Shown here in pieces: positions 16,031-22,740 of a stretch of 26,050 nucleotides of DNA; positions within the stretch are counted from its first letter, which is position 1; each line of letters opens with the position of its first letter. The DNA comes from an uncultured Erysipelotrichaceae bacterium (lineage in GTDB: Bacteria > Bacillota_I > Bacilli_A > Erysipelotrichales > Coprobacillaceae). The notes below the pieces were generated by a model. The model did not search any database and was not told where the DNA came from. It was given only the letters and a program-made list of their open reading frames with translations. The stretch spans positions 1-26,050 of the forward strand of contig UQVG01000003.1 of assembly GCA_900544435.1 (NCBI GenBank). The letters run 5' to 3'. A program made the position numbers and the translations under genes.

Positions 16031-16585
16031 ATGGCAGGAATGAATGATGAAGGTAGACAATGGTATGTTGTTTGTACATACAATGGTCATGAAAATAAGG
16101 TAAAAGAAAACTTAGAAAAACGTATCGAATCAATGGGATTACAAGATTGTCTTTATAACATCATTATCCCAGAACATGTAGAAACAGTTATCAAAGATGG
16201 TAAAAAAATCAATAAAGTAACAAATATGTTCCCTGGATATGTTCTTGTAGAAATGGTTATGACAGATGAAGCTTGGTATGTTGTACGTAACACTTCAGGA
16301 GTTTCAGGATTCATTGGTTCTTCTGGTGGAGGAGCAAAACCTTTCCCACTTCAAAAACATGAATTAGATCCAATCTTAAAGAATATGGGAATTAGTACTT
16401 CAGCAATCGAAATTGACTATGCTGTTGGAGATGAAGTAAATGTTATTTCTGGTCCATTTGCTGGTAAAAGTGGAACTGTTGAATCAATTGATTTTGAAAA
16501 AGAAACAGCTAAAGTACTTATTGATTTCTTAGGTAATCAAACACCTATGGAAATTGATTTAGTAGCATTAGAAAAAACATTCTAG
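16031..16585 (+). CDS. nusG: Transcription termination/antitermination factor NusG
   Basis: 184 residues. The NGN domain opens with QWYVVCTYNGHENKVKENLEKRI and includes the MFPGYVLVEM motif; the C-terminal KOW domain is AVGDEVNVISGPFAGKSGTVESID. It binds RNA polymerase and couples transcription to ribosomes or Rho. It begins two bases after the secE stop, with only a weak ribosome site inside secE, so translation is likely coupled. A terminator hairpin follows immediately. Confidence 0.98.
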   Translation: MAGMNDEGRQWYVVCTYNGHENKVKENLEKRIESMGLQDCLYNIIIPEHVETVIKDGKKINKVTNMFPGYVLVEMVMTDEAWYVVRNTSGVSGFIGSSGGGAKPFPLQKHELDPILKNMGISTSAIEIDYAVGDEVNVISGPFAGKSGTVESIDFEKETAKVLIDFLGNQTPMEIDLVALEKTF

Positions 16586-16612
16586 ACAAATGTATTCACA
16601 TTTGTCTTTTAT
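16584..16612 (+). terminator. Intrinsic terminator after nusG
   Basis: AGACAAATGT (16584-16593) pairs with ACATTTGTCT (16598-16607) across the ATTC loop, followed by TTT. The stem includes the end of the nusG stop codon. Confidence 0.85.
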
Positions 16613-16627
16613 ATTATGGAGGTTACA

Positions 16628-17419
16628 ATGTCTAAATTATTTTTCTTTGATATAGATGGTACATTAATAGATTGTAATAAAGGACTCTATGGAATATCAA
16701 AAGTAAATAGACAATCATTTGATCAATTAAAACAAAATGGTCATGATGTATTTCTAGCTACAGGTAGATGTAAATGCTTTATTACAGAAGGTGTTATGGA
16801 TTATCCTTTTAGTGGATATGTTACTTGTAATGGGGGTTATGTAGAATATAAAGGAGAACCTATCTATAAAGCGGTTGTACCAGCAAAAGCAATAGAAGAA
16901 ACAATTAAATTATCTAAAGAACATCATTTTAGTTTCTATTTTGAAAGTAGCGATTATATTTATGTATTGGATAAAAATGATCCACAACATAAAGAATTTG
17001 CTAGAGTATGGGGAATGAAAGATGAAACAATTATTGATGATTTTGATCCACGAGAAATTGAAACATATATTGGAATGATTGTTGTCAATTCTAAAGAAGA
17101 TATTCCTCTTTTAGTTGAAACATTATCTCCTTATTTTGATATTCAAAGACATCAAACAGGATGTTCGTTTGATTTAACATTAAAAGGTGTTTCTAAAGCT
17201 GTAGGAATTCAAAAATTAGTAGAAGCACTTCATAAAGATATCAAAGATACAATTGCTTTTGGAGATGGACGTAATGATTTAGAAATGTTAGAAACTGTTG
17301 GAACAGGTGTTGCAATGGATAATGCGGTTCCTGAAGCAAAAGCTGTGGCTGATGAAATATGTCCAGATGTTAATGATGATGGAATTACAACTTGGTTAAA
17401 GGAACGTGACTTTATTTAA
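16628..17419 (+). CDS. Cof-type HAD-IIB phosphatase
   Basis: 263 residues. Motif I is FFFDIDGTLID (Asp8, Asp10), motif II the threonine in LATGRCK, and motif IV IAFGDGRNDLEM; the C2B cap lies between. A second member of the same family is at 4301-5128 but the two are not close copies. ATG 16616 is in frame, but the GGAGG (16618-16622) lies after it, so ATG 16628 is the start. Its 3' end holds the promoter region of the next gene. The substrate, probably a phosphorylated metabolite, is unknown; closeness to sucrose genes may hint at a sugar phosphate. Confidence 0.88.
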   Translation: MSKLFFFDIDGTLIDCNKGLYGISKVNRQSFDQLKQNGHDVFLATGRCKCFITEGVMDYPFSGYVTCNGGYVEYKGEPIYKAVVPAKAIEETIKLSKEHHFSFYFESSDYIYVLDKNDPQHKEFARVWGMKDETIIDDFDPREIETYIGMIVVNSKEDIPLLVETLSPYFDIQRHQTGCSFDLTLKGVSKAVGIQKLVEALHKDIKDTIAFGDGRNDLEMLETVGTGVAMDNAVPEAKAVADEICPDVNDDGITTWLKERDFI

Positions 17420-17441
17420 AGTAAACTTTTTTTGTTATAAT
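17412..17441 (+). promoter_or_regulatory. Candidate promoter for the LacI-family regulator
   Basis: A perfect TATAAT (17436-17441) lies 15 bases before the regulator ATG; the -35, TTTATT near 17412-17417, is poor. It overlaps the stop codon of the HAD gene. The leader would be under 15 bases. Confidence 0.5.
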
Positions 17442-17456
17442 GACAAAGGTGATTAT

Positions 17457-18452
17457 ATGAAAGAAAAAAAATTAACAATGAAAGATATAGCTGAAATGGC
17501 GGGTGTTGGAAAAACAACTGTTTCTCGTTATTTTAATGGAGGCTATGTCAAAGAAGAAACACGTTTAAAAATAAAAAAAATTATAGATCAATATAATTAT
17601 CAACCCAATACTTTTGCTCAAAGTTTAAAAGCTAAAGAAACTAAAATTATTGGAATTATTGCTCCAACTCTTACATCTACAACATCATCAAGAATGATTT
17701 CAAGTTTAAATCAATATTTAAAAAAAGAAGGGTATACTCCTTTAATTATTGATACAAATTATAGTCAATTAGAAGAGTTAAGTGCAATTGAAAAATTATG
17801 GCATATGAATGTTGATGGCATTGTTTTAGTTGCTACTGAACTTACCATGGCACATCATACATTAGCTAAAAAACTAGATATTCCTTTTGTTGTCTTAGGA
17901 CAAGAAATGAAAGATGGTTATTCAATTATTAATGATGATTATGAAGCAGGATTTGAAGTAGGAAGATATGCTGGAAAAATGAATCATCAAAAAATCATGT
18001 ATTTAGGTGTCAATGCTAAAGATGAAGCAGTAGGTTATATTAGAAAAAAAGGAGTTTTAGATGGTTTAAAACAAAGTGGTATAGAAAATGTAAAAGTTGT
18101 TGAAACAGATTTTACATTTGATAAAACACGAAGAGTGGTTCATGATATCTTAAATAGAGAACTACCATCATTGATTATTTGTGCTACCGATAATATTGCG
18201 CTTGCTTCGTTTAAAGAATTAAAAGAAGCGCATGTTCAAGTTCCGCAAACAGTATCTTTAATAGGTTTTGGTGGATATGAAATATCAAAATTGATTACTC
18301 CTTCTTTGTGTACAATACGCTTTGATAATGAACAAGCGGGGATGTTAGCAGGAAAAACTTTATTAAAGTTGATAAAAAAAGAGTCTGTTGAAAGTACTCA
18401 AAAAATTCATTATCAATTTATTGAAGGTGGAAGTGTTGATTATAAAAAATAA
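17457..18452 (+). CDS. LacI-family repressor of the sucrose genes
   Basis: 332-codon frame including stop. The N-terminal HTH is typical: LTMKDIAEMAGVGKTTVSRYFNGG, then hinge NYQPNTFAQSLKAK, then a periplasmic-binding-protein-like sensor domain (IIGIIAPTLTS..., LIGFGGYEISKLITPSLCTI). Located directly before scrA-scrB and with matching palindromic operators in the gap, so it most likely represses them and releases when sucrose or its phosphate binds (ScrR-like role, inferred). The frame extends to GTG 17406, but ATG 17457 with AAAGGTGAT is right for the family. A terminator follows, so it is a separate transcript from scrA. Confidence 0.92.
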   Translation: MKEKKLTMKDIAEMAGVGKTTVSRYFNGGYVKEETRLKIKKIIDQYNYQPNTFAQSLKAKETKIIGIIAPTLTSTTSSRMISSLNQYLKKEGYTPLIIDTNYSQLEELSAIEKLWHMNVDGIVLVATELTMAHHTLAKKLDIPFVVLGQEMKDGYSIINDDYEAGFEVGRYAGKMNHQKIMYLGVNAKDEAVGYIRKKGVLDGLKQSGIENVKVVETDFTFDKTRRVVHDILNRELPSLIICATDNIALASFKELKEAHVQVPQTVSLIGFGGYEISKLITPSLCTIRFDNEQAGMLAGKTLLKLIKKESVESTQKIHYQFIEGGSVDYKK

Positions 18453-18462
18453 TTGTTCAAAG

Positions 18463-18490
18463 CATAATTCTTAAGGAATTATGTTTTTTT
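18463..18490 (+). terminator. Intrinsic terminator after the LacI-family gene
   Basis: CATAATTC (18463-18470) pairs with GAATTATG (18476-18483) across a 5-base loop, then seven T. Confidence 0.85.
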
Positions 18491-18498
18491 ATAAAAAA

Positions 18499-18514
18499 AT
18501 GGTACCGATACCAT
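18499..18514. promoter_or_regulatory. LacI-type operator 1 upstream of scrA promoter
   Basis: ATGGTACCGATACCAT is a near-perfect palindrome with a central CG, the style bound by LacI-family proteins. It lies just upstream of the -35 box. Its core GGTACCGATACC resembles operator 2 read in reverse (GGTACCGGTTCC). Confidence 0.75.
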
Positions 18515-18522
18515 ATTTTGTG

Positions 18523-18551
18523 TTGACAACGCTTTCAAGATAAGTTATATT
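18523..18551 (+). promoter_or_regulatory. scrA-scrB promoter
   Basis: TTGACA (18523-18528), exactly 17 bases, TATATT (18546-18551). Near-consensus and therefore strong unless repressed. Confidence 0.9.
18524..18537 (+). promoter_or_regulatory. cre-like CcpA site inside the scrA promoter
   Basis: TGACAACGCTTTCA matches TGWAANCGNTNWCA at all but one fixed position. It overlaps the -35 and spacer, so CcpA binding would block RNA polymerase. Confidence 0.7.
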
Positions 18552-18561
18552 ATCAGTGTAA

Positions 18562-18573
18562 GGAACCGGTACC
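18562..18573. promoter_or_regulatory. LacI-type operator 2 downstream of scrA promoter
   Basis: GGAACCGGTACC, a palindrome with one mismatch pair, sits about 11 bases after the -10 box and close to the transcription start. With operator 1 its centre-to-centre distance is about 61 bases, near six helical turns, which would allow looping by a tetramer or binding by two dimers. Confidence 0.7.
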
Positions 18574-18589
18574 ACATAAGGAGGACAAT

Positions 18590-20449
18590 ATGAATTATAA
18601 TCAAATAGCAAAAGATGTGATTGAAGCCGTTGGTGGAAAAGAAAATATTACTCATGCTATGCATTGTGCCACAAGACTTCGATTAACATTAAAAGATGAA
18701 ACTTTAGTAAATGAAAATGCAGTAACAGATGTTGAAGGTGTTAAAGGAACATTTAACGCTAAAGGTCAATATCAAATTATTTTTGGATCAGGTCTTGTCA
18801 ATTTAGTTTGTCAAGAAGTATGTTCTATTCTAGGTTTTCAAAATGAAACACCACAAGTAGAAGAAAAAGAAGAAGGAAATTTATTACAAAGAGCAGTTAA
18901 ATTATTATCAGATATCTTTGTTCCAATTATTCCAGCTATCGTTGCTGGTGGGTTATTAATGGGATTAAACAATATCCTTACAGCACAAGGTTTAGTAGGT
19001 GCAGGTAAGAGTATTATTGATGTTTATCCACAATTTAAAGATTTAGCAACAATGATCAATGTTTTTGCAAATGCAGCATTTACATTTTTACCTGTTTTAA
19101 TTGGATTTAGTGCAACTAAGAAATTTGGCGGAAATCCTTATTTAGGAGCTGCCATGGGAATGATCATGGTACATCCTGATTTATTAAATGCCTATAGTTA
19201 TGGTAAAACAGGAATTGACGTTCCAACATGGAATATTTTTGGATTAACAATTGAAGCAGTAGGGTATCAAGGAACAGTTTTACCTGTTTTAGGAGTTTCT
19301 TGGATTCTTGCAAATATAGAAAAAAGATTACATAAGGTAACACCTACATGGTTAGATAATTTAACAACACCAATGTTATCTATTTTGGTAACAGGATTTA
19401 TTACATTTATTTGTGTAGGACCTATTTTAAGACAAGCAGGGATTTATTTAGCAGATGGTATTTCTTGGATGTATAACACTTTAGGATTTATTGGTGGTGG
19501 TTTATTTGGATTCTTCTATGCACCAATTGTTTTAACAGGAATGCATCATAGCTTTATTGCTGTAGAAACTCAATTATTAGCGTCTATTCAAACAACAGGA
19601 GGATCATTTATCTTCCCAACAGCATCAATGTCTAACGTTGCTCAAGGGGCAGCTGTACTTGCGGTATTAGCTCTAACAAAAGATAAAAAATTAAAAAGTA
19701 TTTGTTCAGCATCTGGTGTTTCAGCTTTACTTGGTATTACTGAACCAGCAATGTTTGGAGTTACTTTAAAATTAAAATATCCATTTATTGGAGCAATGTG
19801 TGGTAGTGGTGTTGGTAGTGCATATCTTGCAGGAACACATGTTTTATCAAATGCCTTAGGAGCAGCAGGTATACCAGGATTTTTATCAATCCCTGTTGGA
19901 AGTTATTTAAACTTTGGAATTGGAATGGTTTTAGCGTTTGTTGTTTCATTTATTGTGACAGTGATCTTATTTAAAAGAGAAAATGGAAAAGCAAGTCAAC
20001 ATGTAGAAAAAGTAGTTTTATCACCAATGCAAGGTGAAGTAAAAAATATTAGTGAAATTTCTGATCCAACATTTGCTGGAAAAATGATGGGTGATGGATT
20101 TATGGTGTTACCAGAAAATGGTGATGTTGTTGCACCATTTGATGGAGAAGTAATGATGATTTTTCCAACAAAACATGCTTTAGGTTTAAAATCAGTAGAT
20201 GGTGAAGAATTATTAATTCACTGTGGTTTAGATACAGTGACTTTAAATGGTGAACCATTTGAAGTGAAAGTTCATCAAGGAGATCAAATCAAAGCCGGTC
20301 AATTATTAATGAAAGCAGATTTAAATAAAATTAAAGAAGCAGGATGTTCGATTGAAACAGCAGTTGTGATTACCAATGGTGTAGATTTTGAAATGTTACA
20401 AGAAGGAAATTGTAAACAAGGAACACAAGTTTTAAAAGTGAAAGGGTAA
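18590..20449 (+). CDS. scrA: Sucrose-type PTS permease EIIBCA
   Basis: 619 residues. It imports a beta-fructoside, probably sucrose, with phosphorylation at the cell membrane. Domain order is EIIB (1-85; phosphorylated Cys26 in HCATRLRL), membrane EIIC (about 100-465; KKFGGNPYLGAAMGM, GMHHSFIAVETQLL, GITEPAMFGVTLK), and glucose-type EIIA (about 475-619; active-site His544 in LLIHCGLDTV). Having EIIA fused means it does not need EIIA-Glc from another gene. AAGGAGG at 18578-18584 precedes the ATG. Sucrose is inferred from the paired GH32 enzyme; another fructoside or trehalose-like disaccharide cannot be ruled out from this sequence alone. Confidence 0.9.
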   Translation: MNYNQIAKDVIEAVGGKENITHAMHCATRLRLTLKDETLVNENAVTDVEGVKGTFNAKGQYQIIFGSGLVNLVCQEVCSILGFQNETPQVEEKEEGNLLQRAVKLLSDIFVPIIPAIVAGGLLMGLNNILTAQGLVGAGKSIIDVYPQFKDLATMINVFANAAFTFLPVLIGFSATKKFGGNPYLGAAMGMIMVHPDLLNAYSYGKTGIDVPTWNIFGLTIEAVGYQGTVLPVLGVSWILANIEKRLHKVTPTWLDNLTTPMLSILVTGFITFICVGPILRQAGIYLADGISWMYNTLGFIGGGLFGFFYAPIVLTGMHHSFIAVETQLLASIQTTGGSFIFPTASMSNVAQGAAVLAVLALTKDKKLKSICSASGVSALLGITEPAMFGVTLKLKYPFIGAMCGSGVGSAYLAGTHVLSNALGAAGIPGFLSIPVGSYLNFGIGMVLAFVVSFIVTVILFKRENGKASQHVEKVVLSPMQGEVKNISEISDPTFAGKMMGDGFMVLPENGDVVAPFDGEVMMIFPTKHALGLKSVDGEELLIHCGLDTVTLNGEPFEVKVHQGDQIKAGQLLMKADLNKIKEAGCSIETAVVITNGVDFEMLQEGNCKQGTQVLKVKG

Positions 20450-20451
20450 TT

Positions 20452-21840
20452 ATGAATAATATAGAAAGATTAGTACAAGCAATTAAGAAAGAAAAAGTGA
20501 ATAAAAATGATCCCTATCGTTTACATTATCATTTAATGCCACCAGTAGGATGGTTGAATGATCCAAATGGTTTATGTCAATTTAAAGGAACATATCACAT
20601 CTATTATCAATGGGCACCTGCAGATGTCAATAATGGTTTAAAAGGTTGGGGACATTATGCAACAAAAGATTTTATTCATTACCAAGAATTAGGAATGCCA
20701 TTATTTCCTGATCATGAAAGAGATCAAAATGGAGCCTATTCAGGAAGTGCTTTTGTTGAAAATGATAAAATTCATTATTTCTATACAGGAAACGTCAAAG
20801 AAATAGGAGATTATGATTATATTTTAAAAGGAAGACAACATAATGTGATGTATCTTGAAAGTAAGGATGGTAATCAACTTCTTCATAAAGAGTGTTTGAT
20901 GGTCAATAGTGATTATCCTGATGATCTAACATGTCATGTTCGTGATCCTAAAATTTATCAAAGAGATCATTATTATCTTGTTTTAGGTGCACGTGATATA
21001 AATGATGTTGGACAAGTTATCTTATTTCAAAGTGATGATTTAAAGAACTTTAAATATTGTAGTCGTATTAAAACAAAAGAACCTTTTGGTTATATGTGGG
21101 AATGTCCTGATTTATTTGAAGTAGACGGACAAATGGTTTTACTTTGTTCACCACAAGGATTAAAACAAGAGGGTTATTTATATGAAAATATTTATCAAAA
21201 TGGATATTTTAAAGTAGCACACGATTTTATTGATCAACCTTATGTCAAAGATTTTGAAGAAATAGATAATGGTTTTGATATCTATGCTGTACAAACTTTC
21301 TTAGATGAAAAAGGAAGAAGAATATTGATTGGTTGGATGGGGCTTCCAGATGTGGATTATACAATTCCAACTGTAGAAAATAATTGGCAACATGCACTTA
21401 CAATGCCAAGAGTACTTCATTTTAAAAATAATCATCTTTATCAAGAACCACTTTCTGAATTTAAAGAATTACGTTTAGAAAAAAATGTGTATAAAAAACC
21501 AAAAGTTGAATTAAAAAATAATGTTTTTGAACTTCAAATTCATGATATACAAGATCAACTTTCATTAAAGTTAAGAAATGATTTTACATTAGAATATGAA
21601 AATGGACTTCTAACAATTTCAATGTATGAAGCAGGATATGGAAGAAATCAGAGACATTTAGAACTTGAACATTTAGATGACTTGGTTATTTATAGTGATA
21701 CATCTTCATTAGAATTATTTATTAATAAGGGTTATCGTACATTTACAACAAGAATATTTAGTGAATGTAGTATGTTAGAATGTAATAAAGATCTTGAACT
21801 TTATTATTTAGATTCTTTTAAAATAGTACATGAAAAGTAG
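20452..21840 (+). CDS. scrB: Sucrose-6-phosphate hydrolase (GH32)
   Basis: 462 residues. It cuts sucrose-6-phosphate into glucose-6-phosphate and fructose in the cytoplasm. The three GH32 motifs are present: WLNDPNG (nucleophile Asp37), RDP (Asp165) and ECPD (acid/base Glu217). The C-terminal beta-sandwich ends with SDTSSLELFINKGYRTFTTRIF, typical of the family. No signal peptide, consistent with a phosphorylated intracellular substrate. ATG 20452 is two bases after the scrA stop. No fructokinase gene follows here. Confidence 0.94.
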   Translation: MNNIERLVQAIKKEKVNKNDPYRLHYHLMPPVGWLNDPNGLCQFKGTYHIYYQWAPADVNNGLKGWGHYATKDFIHYQELGMPLFPDHERDQNGAYSGSAFVENDKIHYFYTGNVKEIGDYDYILKGRQHNVMYLESKDGNQLLHKECLMVNSDYPDDLTCHVRDPKIYQRDHYYLVLGARDINDVGQVILFQSDDLKNFKYCSRIKTKEPFGYMWECPDLFEVDGQMVLLCSPQGLKQEGYLYENIYQNGYFKVAHDFIDQPYVKDFEEIDNGFDIYAVQTFLDEKGRRILIGWMGLPDVDYTIPTVENNWQHALTMPRVLHFKNNHLYQEPLSEFKELRLEKNVYKKPKVELKNNVFELQIHDIQDQLSLKLRNDFTLEYENGLLTISMYEAGYGRNQRHLELEHLDDLVIYSDTSSLELFINKGYRTFTTRIFSECSMLECNKDLELYYLDSFKIVHEK

Positions 21841-21862
21841 ACTTTATAAAAGTCTGCTTTTT
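21837..21862 (+). terminator. Intrinsic terminator after scrB
   Basis: GTAGACTTT (21837-21845) pairs with AAAGTCTGC (21849-21857), with one G-U pair, 3-base loop, then TTTTT. The stem overlaps the stop codon. Confidence 0.85.
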
Positions 21863-21927
21863 AAATTACATTTTTTTGGTGTATTCTTAACAATAAAAAG
21901 AGTAAAATAAGTTTTGGAGGTGAGACT

Positions 21928-22623
21928 ATGTTGTTGTTTGGACATAGAGGTTATAGTGATCAATATCCTGAAAATACAATGTTGGCTTTTGAAAAAGCTA
22001 TTGAAAGTGGATTTGATGGTATTGAAACAGATGTGCATAAAACAAAAGATGGTGTTCTTGTTTTATGTCATGATGAAAAAATCAATCGAACAAGTGATGG
22101 AAAAGGTTATATTAAAGATATGACTTATGAAGAGCTTTGTGCATATAATTTTGGAACAAAAGAAAATCCTCAAAGAATTCCTTTGTTGAAAGAATTATTG
22201 GAATTATGTAAAGGAAAAAATGTAAAAATCAACTTAGAAATTAAAACAAATAAAATTCAATATCCAGGAATAGAACTAGAAAGCTATCAAATGATTAAAG
22301 AAATGGGTATGTTAGATCAAGTTCTCTTTTCAAGTTTTTATGTTGATTCTCTTTATAAATTAAGAGCAATTGATTCATCTTTATATTTAGGTTATCTTTT
22401 TGAAGATAATTATGAAAAAAATAAACAATTATGTTTAACACAAAAATTTCATGTACATGCACGTGAAGATTTTCTAGATGAAGATGAAATAGCACTCTTT
22501 TTAAAAGTTGGATTAGACATCAATACATGGGGTGTAAAGAACCGTTTTAGATATGCTTATTTTAAGGAAAAAGGTGTCAATATTGTCATCGCAAATAAAA
22601 ATTTTAAGAAATTAAAAATGTAA
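21928..22623 (+). CDS. ugpQ: Glycerophosphodiester phosphodiesterase
   Basis: 231 residues. It hydrolyses glycerophosphodiesters to glycerol-3-phosphate and alcohol. Catalytic and metal residues of the family are visible: GHRGYSDQYPENTMLAF (His6, Arg7), FDGIETDVHKTKDGVLVLCHDE (Glu33, Asp35, His48), and later INLEIKT (Glu) and NTWGVKN. No signal peptide, so it acts inside the cell, as UgpQ does. GGAGGTGAG precedes the ATG. It forms a single-gene unit between two terminators; a promoter is not obvious. Confidence 0.93.
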   Translation: MLLFGHRGYSDQYPENTMLAFEKAIESGFDGIETDVHKTKDGVLVLCHDEKINRTSDGKGYIKDMTYEELCAYNFGTKENPQRIPLLKELLELCKGKNVKINLEIKTNKIQYPGIELESYQMIKEMGMLDQVLFSSFYVDSLYKLRAIDSSLYLGYLFEDNYEKNKQLCLTQKFHVHAREDFLDEDEIALFLKVGLDINTWGVKNRFRYAYFKEKGVNIVIANKNFKKLKM

Positions 22624-22632
22624 TCGCTTACG
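22619..22632 (+). promoter_or_regulatory. cre-like CcpA site upstream of adhE
   Basis: TGTAATCGCTTACG matches TGWAANCGNTNWCA at all but the last position and its core GTAAnCGnTTAC is palindromic. It begins at the ugpQ stop codon, about 33 bases upstream of the adhE -35. Confidence 0.62.
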
Positions 22633-22648
22633 TTATTTTTTTCACATC

Positions 22649-22673
22649 AAACGAGCGATAATGCTTGTTTTTT
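22649..22673 (+). terminator. Intrinsic terminator after ugpQ
   Basis: AAACGAGC (22649-22656) pairs with GCTTGTTT (22663-22670) with one G-U pair and a 6-base loop, then more T. Its 3' arm supplies the -35 of the adhE promoter. Confidence 0.7.
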
Positions 22674-22693
22674 GTATGTTTTTCATGTAAGAT
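22665..22693 (+). promoter_or_regulatory. Candidate adhE promoter
   Basis: TTGTTT (22665-22670), 17-base gap, TAAGAT (22688-22693). The -35 matches four of six positions and the -10 four of six, so moderate. A start near 22700 would place a Rex-like site over the first transcribed bases. Confidence 0.55.
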
Positions 22694-22703
22694 GGTTGTG
22701 TAC

Positions 22704-22721
22704 AAATGAAAAATTTCACAA
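22704..22721. promoter_or_regulatory. Rex-like operator before adhE
   Basis: AAATGAAAAATTTCACAA matches the Rex consensus TTGTGAANNNNTTCACAA fully in the right half and at four of seven positions in the left half. It lies between the -10 and the ribosome site. Rex represses adhE in many Firmicutes when NADH is low. Confidence 0.5.
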
Positions 22722-22740
22722 TAGTTATGGAGGAAATAAA

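Noticed and set aside
21914..22123. Plus-strand frame overlapping ugpQ in another phase
   Set aside because: The ugpQ frame carries all catalytic motifs; this one has none.
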